A stretch of DNA of 64,000 nucleotides from Phoronis australis (lineage: Eukaryota > Phoronida > Phoronidae). Made by a program: the position numbers and the translations under genes. The notes beneath the pieces were generated by a model that made no database searches, was not told the DNA's origin, and saw nothing but the letters and a program-made list of their open reading frames with translations. The stretch is taken from contig NMRA01000413.1 in NCBI GenBank assembly GCA_002633005.1, positions 272,790 through 336,789 on the forward strand, read 5' to 3'. Of the stretch, positions 1 through 10,636 are shown piece by piece. The stretch's first letter is position 1; the number at the start of each line of letters is the position of its first letter.

Positions 1-2
1 GC

Positions 3-386
3 AAAACTGGTCAGTTTTTGGCAATCTTCGTCTTTCTCATAAACCGAGCCCACAGAGAACTCCAGAGATGCGTCAAGAACAATGACTTCAGTGGCTGTAT
101 CAACATTTTCCCGACTATGCTAGATGTATTCTTTGCCCTGAACCGCCCAAACTACGCCAGATGGGGAACATTGTTTTACCAAAAATTGAAATTGGCAAAC
201 CCAATATTACGTGAAGCGCTGGAAGACGGTGCGTTCTCAGTTCTACGTACGAGGAAGAACTTCAATAGGTCGGCTGTTGACCTCTCTTTGAAACAGTCTG
301 TATTTTTTATGTTCGATATGGTGTTCTCCAAAAATGCTGAAAACACCTCTGCGGCACGTGATATTGGGTACGTATGGTCGTGTTAG
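3..386 (+). pseudogene. Fragment of a repetitive transposon-associated protein (NYARW-motif family)
   Basis: The frame is open to the left edge of the window and ends at a stop at 384-386, so about 127 codons of a larger protein are visible. It contains a stretch with LDVFFALNRPNYARW, then GAFSVLRTRKNF and a SAVDLSLKQ segment. From general knowledge this layout (NYARW, then G-x-FSV-x-RT, then a VDL-x-LEQTVN-like block) is common in multi-copy, probably transposon-encoded proteins of cnidarians, amphioxus and other marine animals, with no assigned activity. The EQTVN block looks interrupted: SLKQSV is followed by about ten unrelated residues before the similarity seems to resume at NAENTSAARDIGYV. 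This suggests decay or an unremoved insertion. Inference: a transposon relic, not a host gene. The family assignment is from memory of the pattern. Confidence 0.55.
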
Positions 387-1716
387 ATTTCGTGGAAACT
401 ATCAAAGCTGTAACGTAGGTAAAAAATTCTGTTCATGTTGCGAATATGTTATTCACAACTGATTCGTGGGTACAACGAATCCTATTAATTTTTCATTTTA
501 GTTAGATTGACAATCATTTCACAGATATGCGGGCAATAGAACTGTTCGCTTTTTGTCTTCAAAGTGAATATAAAACACGTTCGAATTCATTATTCATAGA
601 TGTTGTATATGGTGCTCAGCCACCGTGGCGACGGACCCTGGCATCCACATTGGGGAAGGGGGTATCCAACCACTATGTATAATATTTTTGGAAATAGTGA
701 CTGAATTGCAGTTGAATTAAATAAAGAATCTAGTTTATGCTTCACCTTTTTTTACTTTTATTATAAATAATACAGGCCCATAGTCAGTACCCCTACTGAG
801 GAGGGTTAGGGGGGTTCGATCGAACCCCCGACCCCGCTGAAAAGGTCCACCCCCAGCATATTCGTTAAAGATAGGGTTTAATTGGACAATAACAACAAAA
901 TTGTTGCAGCTACTGGTGCTAACTACTATGATAACAATAATTTTGAGTTGAATTCGCTTCTGATTCAAACAGCGTCACGTGGCGTCGGACCGAACTCGGC
1001 AAACTTCGCCCAAGTGCAGCTGTTTGTGTAGATGACAGGATTGTGCATACGATAAGAGGAGGCTTTATGTTATTCATAAACCACGCGCGTAGTGGCTAAA
1101 ACAAAGGGTAACAAGTGAGTCCAGAAGTTAATGTCTATACCTAAGCATGAAAGTCTAGCCCAAAGACCTAAGTAAGCTTCATGTTAATGTAAATAACAAC
1201 GAGAGAACTCCCAAAAAGTAGTGCGGAGTGAATGCCTTAAACTCGGCCAAGAAACAAAACAGCAGAAAAATTGAGATTTGTTTTTCTGCTATTTTTGGTT
1301 TAATTGCAACCATAGTACGGTAGAAGTATAGGCATTTTTAAATTTTTATTTGAAAGTGATCGTCAAATATGCAAATATGTTGTTCAACCAGTGTCCACTT
1401 TGATTGTTGATTGATGGATTGACATGCATGCGTGTACACCTTTGAACGTTTCTGTTCTTTTAAATTCAGTACATGCTGACAGTAAGTTCATTATAGGCAG
1501 TCCTCCGTCGTGCTAAAAGCCAGACCTTCAACTACTGTGTTTTCCTGCACTGAGAATACACCGTTGAGCATTTTCACGTTATGATGGAAAGGTAGGCATA
1601 GATCTCAACTTTGGTCAATGGAAATCTTCTCTAGTCAATCATTTCAATGGCGCACAACCCTGCAGACTTCATACGAGCCATAAACTAGATGGGAAAGATT
1701 TCCATGGTTCCATGTC
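387..1716. other. Intergenic, no gene recognised; one 20-bp perfect palindrome
   Basis: No convincing coding region. A GC-rich patch at about 780-860 in an otherwise AT-rich stretch contains a perfect 20-bp palindrome at 810-829 centred on TTCGATCGAA and flanked by G and C runs. It looks like a transposon fragment, but I cannot name the family. Confidence 0.5.
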
Positions 1717-1826
1717 ACTATGACGAAGGTTCAATACTCCGAAGGTCCAGTACTCAAAATGCCCATTACTTCGAAGGTTCGTTATCTTCTAAAGATCACT
1801 ACTTTGAATTTCCACTATTCCAAACC
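1717..1826 (+). repeat. Degenerate 16-bp tandem repeat, about 7 units
   Basis: Successive units begin TACT or TATT and carry variants of TACTnCGAAGGTnC (for example TACTCCGAAGGTCC, TACTTCGAAGGTTC, TACTTTGAATTTCC) at a spacing of 16 to 17 bp. The array runs directly into the CTGGGCCC end of the foldback element at 1827, so it may be part of the same insertion. Confidence 0.6.
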
Positions 1827-2183
1827 CTGGGCCCGGTCCTATTCTTTGTACTCAAAACGAACTGGAAATTATTTTTGGCAATTTCTCTGCTCTTTTTGTG
1901 CGAACTCAAGATAAGTGGTTATCAGATTGTGGTCGAATAATTATAGTTCATGCATATGAGTTTCTAGTCCAAGTTTGCACTTAAAAACCCTCATATGCGT
2001 GCTACAAACTCGAGTAAAAACTCGAAACTTCGAGTTTAAACTCAAACTTTTAGGTTTAATGTTGAATTTGTCAACTTCAAACTAGGACTAATCAATCATC
2101 CACGTAAGTCATTATGTATTCTAGCATTGAGTAATGGACACTTATCTTGAGTTTCGAGTAAAAAGATTCGAGACTGGGCCCAG
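1827..2183. mobile_element. Foldback element, imperfect ~170-bp inverted arms
   Basis: The left end reads CTGGGCCCGGTCC (from 1827) and the right end, read on the minus strand, CTGGGCCCAGTCTCG (from 2183). Similarity continues inward: the minus strand of about 2135-2165 matches the plus strand near 1903-1920 over ACTCAAGATAAGTG, and the arms meet near 1990-2010 where CATATG-containing segments face each other. There is no coding sequence. This is a non-autonomous foldback or MITE-type DNA element. I could not identify a clear target-site duplication. Confidence 0.6.
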
Positions 2184-2571
2184 AATTCCGACAGTTCAAT
2201 ACTTTGGTTGTGTAATCACGACTCATTCTCAAGCAGAGACAACATCTGGGGTACGGCTGCGGCGACCAACGGCGGTTTCAAATTTAAGAAGACTAAATGG
2301 GACTCCCTGACTTCGTGAGGACTGGCAGGGACAGGGTGGCCTAGTAACTTCATTTAATTTCGACCCGGCTGTGTGCGTCGCGCTGCGATTCGATCTTGAC
2401 ATGGATTTGATGAATTGTGTCATGGCTGATAATTCATCAGTATTCCTACTTCATATCATTTTAAAATGCAAGTGCGTACTCATTTTAAGGCATGCGGGCA
2501 ATTTCGCATGTGCATGAAATCTGACTAACGTTTCTGGTTGTGCTGGCCAGCTGGAGACGGTGGTCACTGTC
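2184..2571. other. No feature recognised
   Basis: Mixed-composition sequence between the foldback element and the assembly gap. A moderately GC-rich part at 2230-2420 has no recognisable protein similarity in any frame. Confidence 0.4.
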
Positions 2572-3106
2572 NNNNNNNNNNNNNNNNNNNNNNNNNNNNN
2601 NNNNNNNNNNNNNNNNNNNNNNNNNNNNNNNNNNNNNNNNNNNNNNNNNNNNNNNNNNNNNNNNNNNNNNNNNNNNNNNNNNNNNNNNNNNNNNNNNNNN
2701 NNNNNNNNNNNNNNNNNNNNNNNNNNNNNNNNNNNNNNNNNNNNNNNNNNNNNNNNNNNNNNNNNNNNNNNNNNNNNNNNNNNNNNNNNNNNNNNNNNNN
2801 NNNNNNNNNNNNNNNNNNNNNNNNNNNNNNNNNNNNNNNNNNNNNNNNNNNNNNNNNNNNNNNNNNNNNNNNNNNNNNNNNNNNNNNNNNNNNNNNNNNN
2901 NNNNNNNNNNNNNNNNNNNNNNNNNNNNNNNNNNNNNNNNNNNNNNNNNNNNNNNNNNNNNNNNNNNNNNNNNNNNNNNNNNNNNNNNNNNNNNNNNNNN
3001 NNNNNNNNNNNNNNNNNNNNNNNNNNNNNNNNNNNNNNNNNNNNNNNNNNNNNNNNNNNNNNNNNNNNNNNNNNNNNNNNNNNNNNNNNNNNNNNNNNNN
3101 NNNNNN
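2572..3106. other. Assembly gap (535 N)
   Basis: A run of unknown bases. It cuts through a repeat array on its right side (3107 onwards), which probably explains the failed assembly. Reading frames drawn through it are meaningless. Confidence 0.99.
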
Positions 3107-3778
3107 TCTGGCAGTGTTTATTCGTGATACCTGGGCTTACGGTGAATATTTTGGAACTAGTTTTAGGCGGTTACCTCTTGGATTGATCTAGCTCAATTTT
3201 TAACCCTTTTTGATAATCGTCTGGCAGGGCCACCCCACCACTGAAATTGTCTGGCATCTAACTGTTGTTCCATGTTCAGTGATGCTGAACATCGTGCAAT
3301 TGGTTTCAAACGGTTACCTGATGGGTTGATCTAGCTCAATTCTGGTATTTGGGCGTGTCTGGCGGGGGTAACCCACCACTAGATTTGTCTGGCAGTGTTC
3401 ATTCGTGATACCTAGGCTTACGGTAAATATTTTGCGACTGGTTTCAAGCGGTTACCTCTTGGATTGATCTAGCTCAATTTTTTTACCCTGTATATGTTCG
3501 TCTGGCGGGTACTCCCCACCACTGAAATTGTCTGGCAGTGACCGATTTTGATACAATGAATGCCGTAGCAGGTATTGAAGGCAGTTTTAAGTGGTTACCA
3601 GAAAAGTTGATCCAGCTCAATTTTTTAGTGTAGTTCTCTTGGTTCCCCTGACCACACCCACCAGAGCGAACCTGCCAGACGGCCATTTCCAAGCATCAGG
3701 ATACCCATAGAGCACTGTGGCACCAAAGAAAATTGGTTACCTTTTCATGCCCAAAAAAGCTCTGGGATCCCGGTCTAT
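3107..3778 (-). repeat. Array of ~140-bp units, copy A (transposon end)
   Basis: At least four units are visible. Each is marked by a GATCTAGCTCAATT-type anchor (near 3180, 3325, 3463 and 3607) and by CCACCACTGAAATTGTCTGGCA or a close variant. On the minus strand this region aligns along its whole length with 45893-46493, including the unique outer end ATAGACCGGGATCC (rightmost, at about 3765-3778) and a distinctive block around 3640-3760. So it is a second, inverted copy of the array that precedes the Crypton recombinase at 46.5 kb. Its inner side runs into the gap, so any attached recombinase would be hidden there. Confidence 0.85.
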
Positions 3779-5415
3779 AAGAAGCAATTCATGAAAGTTA
3801 TGTGATCAACCAGCAACTTTTTATATATTAGAGACCATTTACTTTTGCTGAAATTGCTCTCCAAAATATTCATGCGGAACGTAAAATGAAATTTCTGGCC
3901 TACATTGTGCCCTTATTTAACCGTCAATGTTAAGTAGTAATTCTTCACCTAAGCGCTTTTGGATTAACAAATATTCCCAGCTCATTCGACTTGAGCTTTA
4001 TTCCCGAATGAACCGGCAATTAAAATCACGGGCAATGCGTACATATGTCGTTTTCGAATCCACGATTTTAAGTGGGCCAACCCAATAACTTTGATGTTGA
4101 GTCAGTGATGGCTTTGATATCCTTGCGCTTAACGGAAACAGTGCTCTAATACGATGGGGAGTATTGTGACCCCGAAAGACCTTATTCCATTTCCGCTTAA
4201 AGCCAGCCAGACTTCTGTTGGTGAAGCCCCGCCAGAAGCGACTCTTTGATATAAAAGTTCACTGATAATGAGACATTAGTAAGCTTCTCAGCTTGTGTAC
4301 GGCTGTTTTGGTTCTGTGTACCTAAAGAGGGCGCTTGAACTGTGGCCTGTTCATGGCGGATGCGATGTGTTAGTTTGCGTGTAACCAAGTCCAATGGAAA
4401 TTTCATGACACTCAGAACTTTTACGTTTGCTGAGTGTCGGCGTTTAGACTTAATCTTTTCCAGAAAATGAGACAACAATTGGGGTCACAGAGTCAACGCA
4501 ACGTAGCATTGACTATACACATGCAGAGACACTAGCTTGGCTCTAAATAACCCAGAACCTTAACATCAAAGAGACTATGCTGATTCACGAACAAAAGGAC
4601 TCAATTCCCTTTAAACAACACTGTTATATGAACAGAGCTACGCCCGGGGCCTCGATGTGACTGCATGTTGTGTGAATCTTACCAGTTGGACTTATAGTTT
4701 GCTGTGGAACCATTTATTGATTTGGTACTGCCACTGATGATGCTTGAATGAAGTTCAGCGAAATGTCTGGCGTATGCATAATTATCTAAGTATGAATGTT
4801 CTCATGAAAAGTTTTGTCGATCTATTTCTGTTAAGGTCATGGTGAAAAACTAATTCATTTAACAGTGTTACACTTTTACCGTGTTGTTGCTGTTCGCATC
4901 ATTTTTGAGTACAATGACACATGTTGACCGCGAGAAAAACCTGCCGACTGGCTGTTGACAGCGTTTTTGCCCGATACAAACACGTAGGCTGACAATTTTA
5001 GACGATCAAGACCGTTGCAAACGTAAAGACACACGGTCCATTTCAAAACTTGAAACCACATAGATCATCGTGAAAATTAAATTTCAAATTTCTGTTGGAC
5101 TCCAACGGTCTTTCCACCTTAAATGGATGTGTACTGGATTCTATCAGGAAGAGATCTCTTCCTGATTCTACACGATGATAAAACCTTCCTCAGCCGAGTA
5201 TTGCACACTACCGTTTTGCTGCCATCCGCCTCTGAGCCGGTAAAGTGTGAAGGAAAACAAAGTAGAATAAAAACTGGACAGGTTTTCATGTATACTAGGA
5301 GATCAATAGGCTGTTTTTGTATGTGTAAGACAGCCAAAGACTAATTTTTTTAATTGTGCTTTATTAATATGTAGTTAAAACCGAGCTGAGGAGATGGAGA
5401 CCTGACTCAAGGGTC
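3779..5415. other. Intergenic, no gene recognised
   Basis: AT-rich sequence with short open frames on both strands, none longer than about 90 codons and none resembling a known family. Confidence 0.4.
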
Positions 5416-5500
5416 TAGCAGTGTGGCCCAGTGGGACTCGAACCAACGACCTCGGGTAAAGAAGGCGGGCACCATCACACTAGGCCACACTGACCACTTT
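5416..5500 (-). mobile_element. tRNA-derived SINE head
   Basis: On the minus strand there is an A-box-like TGGCCTAGTGTGATGGT (5471-5487) followed, about 27 bp on, by a perfect B box GGTTCGAGTCC (5434-5444). This is the internal RNA polymerase III promoter of a tRNA or tRNA-derived SINE. The terminal segments do not pair as a full acceptor stem and the anticodon arm is poor, so a SINE head is preferred over a functional tRNA gene. Confidence 0.65.
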
Positions 5501-5609
5501 GGGGCCTCGCAACTATTCGCAAAGTATTGCTATGCATCAGAAGTGAGCGTGGAGCTCCTCTAGCTTGTGCTCGAGAGTATCTTTCGTTACACAACAACCA
5601 TATTGCCGG

Positions 5610-5925
5610 GTCTGTAAGAGACGCCATCCTCTAACAGAAGTTAGGGGACTTGGTACGCTGAAATTAATAAACGCCAGATCTCTAATATAGGTTCCTAGCT
5701 CTCTAACAGAAGCCGGGTCTCCATCTTGTCTGGACGTTGTTTAGGATATTTTCTTAGATCACGTGAATAGCACGATACGACCTTAGATCTGACGATTAGC
5801 AAAGGCCAATTTTTTGTTTTTGCCATCGTAGGATACCATGTATTGGCCTGAAGTGGGGCTTAAATTAATAAACGCCTTGTCTCTAATAAGCGCTTCCTAT
5901 TAATAGAGGCCTGGTCTAGACCACG
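5610..5925. repeat. Two imperfect copies of a ~65-bp repeat
   Basis: The pattern AATTAATAAACGCC, then TCTCTAATA, then a CCTAGCTCT- or CTATTAATAG-type segment and a final GGTCT occurs at about 5660-5725 and again at 5861-5925. A CTCTAACAGAAG motif also occurs twice (near 5630 and 5702). This looks like a fragment of a dispersed transposon. Family unknown. Confidence 0.45.
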
Positions 5926-8900
5926 TCTGCACCAAATGAAGTCCGCGGCTACTATTATAAGCTTTACGGTCGCCATGCACTGCTGACTCGGATGAAAAGA
6001 TGTGCGCCCTTACTGCCTGCGATTGGTACCTTCGTATCCTTGTTTGGATAAGTTAGCGAACACGAAGTATGCTCTCTAAACCAAGAACAAAACGTTACCG
6101 AAAAACACCATCTTTATAAAAAATTGTCGGTTATTCCCTGCATCTCTCACCTAAAAATATAGCTAGTCAGTGATAAGAATCTTTATTTGCAAATTTTTGA
6201 AAATTATAGCACAAGAGAAAGTCACGAAACTGTCACGCAACAGTTGTAAACATAGGCCTGGAAGCTTTATCCCGATACTTGTACTTGGTGATAAATTAAT
6301 AGTCGGTAAAAAACAAAAGATCTAATATTGCGTGATCTTTTTAAAAGTTCAAAAATAGTTCTGCAGACGGAGATTGATTTATTTACCAGAATCGTTGTAT
6401 TCTCAGCTGTACGGAGATAATTTGTGGTGTTAATCCCTTAAAATATTGACTGATTGCGGACAAATAACGTTGAGAAATAACGTGAAGTTTCTTAACCATG
6501 AGGGCAATTTGGAAAGTGATCGGAGTATATCTACGTGTTACATGGAAGACGTCATAAGATTATCGTTTGGTCAATGTGTAATTAGTCAGGTAACTGGCAC
6601 CACGCTCTTTTTAACAGGTGAGTTACCTATTGACTCCGTAAGAATAGGACGGTGTGTACGTTTTCGCCCAACCCCCCAAAGCGAAGTCCACCTGTGTGTT
6701 TTGAATTCTTAGTCATCAAGCTTAACTATCCTGAAGACAGGAATCTGAAAAAGATTTGCTAAAGAGGCGTTTATGATCTAACGTTTATTTAAACCATTAC
6801 AGCGAGAAAATTGTTAAAACAAACTTTACCCAATGGTTGACTACTTTATTCATATCGCTTGTTCATGATAATGGGGTATTTAGTAAGAAAGCGGGCACCT
6901 CGCAGATGTACATTGTATGGGCATCCAATAATTTCAACAACAACTTGTGAACTATTCAGAACAATTACGAACACAAAATAAGGCGCTTTGCTGCACTAGA
7001 GAAGCAAACTCAAAATGTCAATGTAAAATACTCGCATCCTGTGTCAATATTTTCTTTCAGTTCGAGTGCTCCCTCGACCATGCCGTTGAACAGATCAAAC
7101 ACGAAGTAAGAGACGGCCACATATGCTGAGCTGTATGTTTTGCGAATGAACCGATGCAAGTGGGGCTTCACGGCAAGTGCCTGGTCGTTGATCCAACCCG
7201 CTGTCAGTCTGCACTGACACTTATCCATTTTTGGATCAATCGAACGTGAGCTGATATGTTGTCAACATTTTTAAAGGTGTCATGCGCTGTAAGTAGAACT
7301 GATCAATCATAGTGCACCATAACACCAGGTGGCGGGCGTAAAAGCGCCCAATATAACATGAAGAACTTTCTCCCTGATATACATGTACATGTAGTTGTTG
7401 ATATGTTAAATGCATGTAAAAATATTTTGCTTCCCTCGAGTGAGGATTTAAATTCACGGTCTTGCAATTATGAGATTCGAGTCCTGTCAAAGCGTTTGCT
7501 TAAGAATTAGCTCTATCAACAGATTGAGATTTCATTCTAGAATAACTTGAGGGGGATAGAGAGACTTCCTCATGAACCATATGGGATTCTCTTAAACACA
7601 ATTCTCTTTCATGTATTTCTTTTCTTGTGCACCACATGTTTATCTCGCGGACCCATTTCTGTTCGCAGCAGCCACATTGTTTTCTCATCAACAATTGGCA
7701 AATTCTGAAATTAGTGAGACGGAATTCCGCCCTTACGCAGGGAATACGGTGTGACATCCAATGAAGCAAGACAAATTAGCACCTGCTGACGCTTCGATCG
7801 CTCAGCGAGCAATAGTTCGCAGATAATAGATGTACCACTTGGTTACAGCATGCCAGACTGGTAAATTTCGAAATCTGCTCAACCGTTTTTATTTTCTTCA
7901 ACCGTCCTTGAGTTCTATGTCTGGACCAATATTTCGGTAACTCGTTTATAAACGCTACTAATGCGTTGTTCTTAAACTGGTATAGGCTGGAATCCAGTCT
8001 TTGAACGTTCATTTGCGACCACTAAAATAGCATTATGTCATTTCATTCCTCGAAAAGCAAGTTTTCATTTAGGCTTCTTACCGATGTAAAATTGATCCTA
8101 TCATGTTCTTTACTTAGAGTTTAGAAGTGATCTGGTGGCTCGGGAAGAGCTGGCATTCCACACGTCTTCAGACTAAACTCATATTATCTCCGGTAACGCC
8201 GTGAAAGAAATCAAGTTTTATGGGATTTCTCTAACGAAATAACTAAATGTGAGTCCTTCCATAATCTCGAAATTATTTGTTATCTGAGTAAGGAACAATT
8301 TTGCGACCATGCACTTTCAAAGGCAATTGGTCTAAATCGAGGCTTGTTTTACAGGAATCGCGGTTTTGATGCCGCTTTACATGGGTACCATCAGCGAGGT
8401 CTAAGTTCACAGCCACATTATTCGTCCCAGTGCCTAAAGCTGACATGTGCAGACCCTTTCGGTAATTAGTCACTTACAGGGATCCCGGATTGTGAGAACT
8501 AGTTTTATCCACTGCCAACAACGCCGTCAAACTGGTTCTCAAAATGCGCGACCTCTGTAAGTGACTATTGCCAATTTTTGTTCTGATGTGTTCACACGAA
8601 TGGAAGGTTGTATATGTCTTTCTCAAGTATTTGATGCTCTCGTAATGTCACCAATTTTTCGCCGGCAGCCCCTGTATCTGCAAGATAGAGCAGTCGTGTA
8701 CAGACACAAAAGAAAAGAACCCTCAATACTCGTGACAGAAAATAGCAGATTTGGTATCCACGCATGTGAAGAACATGTTGTCCTCTATATGGGAAGATTT
8801 TCAGTACCTATCGACAGAATTCAGCGATAGAGATTAGTATGAAGAAAAAATGATGTCTCGTGACGTCCGTTCACAGCCACCGCAATTTAGGACCAGCAAA

Positions 8901-9960
8901 ACGTCACTGATTTGTGACTGTTTGGAAGATAGACTTATATCTCCTGAGAGCACTCAGTTGCTGTTAGTGACCCATTAGCGATTTTTTTGTCTGTGAGGTT
9001 ACACACAGTTCCCCAAGCGAAACAAGTGAACCCTCTAATTATGCGGTCTCTTTCCTTTTTTAAAGTTGAGTGTGTCCCCAGTGGTGTCGTGTGGGAGGGC
9101 GATGTTAGATCACACGTTACGTTACTAACAATTAAAGTTTTCGGTTGGTTAATAGGTCATCTTGGTAAAATAATGCAGTTAGTTGGTTTTGATTCTGAAA
9201 GAAACATCTTCATCAGAAAAACCAACCAGTCGAAGTTACTACTTGCCGTCCAGTGAACGTTGTGCGGCTTTCTGCGACGAACAGTTAACTGCCTTTATTT
9301 CGTCTAAATGTACTGTAATTTTCTGCGTATTAAACTCCTCCCCTTCTTATATCTTCTCAAACAATTTCCTTAGGTTTATAGATTCCATTGTGTTTTGAAA
9401 CTGGTTTAATTAAACGCTACTGTGCTGTGTTTCAATGCTACATTAAAAGCGTGTTAATTACAAATCCCGGATAACGACATACAAATACAAGCCTCAAGGG
9501 TAATTGAATACCCAGTTTGTAAATCAATGCTATACAAACCAGGTGCAGATAGTCAAATATACAAGCCCACTAAATGCATAACTGCGTGTATAGTTGTTCA
9601 AATACTTGAAATCGGTGTCGCTTTGACGGGGAAATCTCCAAACAACCAACATTTCTGGACAATGTTACATAAATGTTTGATCATCGTGAATAATTAATAA
9701 CAAAATGCGTATAGACAAAGATCTGTGTGATAAAAAATATAATGAGTTGTTTTCGTGTTTCTACCGGGTCAATATCCTTTGAAAAAATTCTATGGGGGAA
9801 AATTAGATATTGAACGAATATTGACATTTCATATCAAGCAAGCGCCTTGGGTTAACAGTCTCTTACGACGAGCATGTTAAAATAAAATTAGGTGTATACA
9901 CATTCTTTCTTTTTTTGAAGACTTGTTCTTGGTGTGCTCTTTTTATTTACACTAGCTGGA
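5926..9960. other. Intergenic, no gene recognised
   Basis: About 4 kb upstream of the neuroligin gene. Several frames of 60 to 90 codons occur on both strands (for example 6446-6712, 7500-7769 on the minus strand, 8561-8830). None shows known motifs, splice-framed structure or biased composition. I see nothing I can support as coding. Confidence 0.4.
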
Positions 9961-10209
9961 CATCCTTTCAATGATAGGCAACACATGCGCAGGAAGACTA
10001 ACTTTACGTGACGTCAGAATTTGGCATAATAGTGGAGTATTGACTGGAGGATACATTGTGAAGTCCAGTCATCGGCTGTGCCACGCACTCGCACACTAGG
10101 AGAGTGACGCAGGATATTATTTTGAATTAAAAAGAGATCATCCGTTCCACAATGGAAGCAAACAGAGGAGAAAATAGAGGTTTTCAAAACTAGACTGGAA
10201 AACAGATAC
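9961..10209 (+). promoter_or_regulatory. Candidate neuroligin 5' flank or leader with CRE
   Basis: The 250 bp before the start codon contain a TGCGCA core typical of NRF1-like sites (9986-9991) and a perfect CRE octamer TGACGTCA (10009-10016), about 195 bp upstream of the ATG. There is no clear TATA box at a sensible distance, and the transcription start is not visible. That this is promoter or 5' leader is inferred from position and motifs. A further 5' non-coding exon upstream is possible. Confidence 0.4.
10152..10193 (+). other. Upstream open reading frame in neuroligin leader
   Basis: An ATG at 10152 in a reasonable context (CACAATGG) opens a 13-codon frame ending in TAG at 10191-10193, 16 bp before the neuroligin ATG and out of frame with it. 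If transcription starts upstream, this uORF would be read first and could dampen or regulate neuroligin translation. The effect is inferred. Confidence 0.35.
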
Positions 10210-10636
10210 ATGAAAACCATGAATAAAGTTGGTCTGCTTCTAATAGGAGTGCTATCGATGCTCTCACAAACACAGGGATTTGTCGAGACTGAAGCCGGGC
10301 ACACGGTGGAGCTTAAAAGTGGTCGGCTTAAAGGTATGAAGGTTGTACTACCGGACGAGAACCTACCTGCGATTGTCGTCTACAGAGGAATATCGTACGC
10401 GTCGGTACGTGGAGGACAGATGCGGTTTTTTGCCCCTACTAACACAGTGCACAAATGGAACGCTATCAAACTGGCCAAGAACTGGGGCCCGGTGTGTCCA
10501 CAACGATCGTTGGATACACAAAAACTCTTGAATGAGATGCCCAAAGTTAAGGTGGAACATTTGCAAAGGGTGGAGGAATTCACTAAATATCAGTCGGAGG
10601 AGTGTCTGAACCTTAATCTTTACGTGCCACTCCAAG
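10210..10636 (+). CDS. Neuroligin exon 1 (residues 1-142 plus 1 nt)
   Basis: Starts at the first in-frame ATG (a second Met lies at codon 4) and ends at donor GTAAGT (10637-10642), phase 1. It encodes the signal peptide, the first beta strands and the VCPQ and [12 protein letters not shown] motifs carrying the Cys96-Cys132 pair. Without splicing the frame would stop after three more codons. Confidence 0.95.

Noticed and set aside
2538-3191. Open frames of about 200 codons on the plus strand
   Set aside because: They are open only because they run through the 535-N gap.
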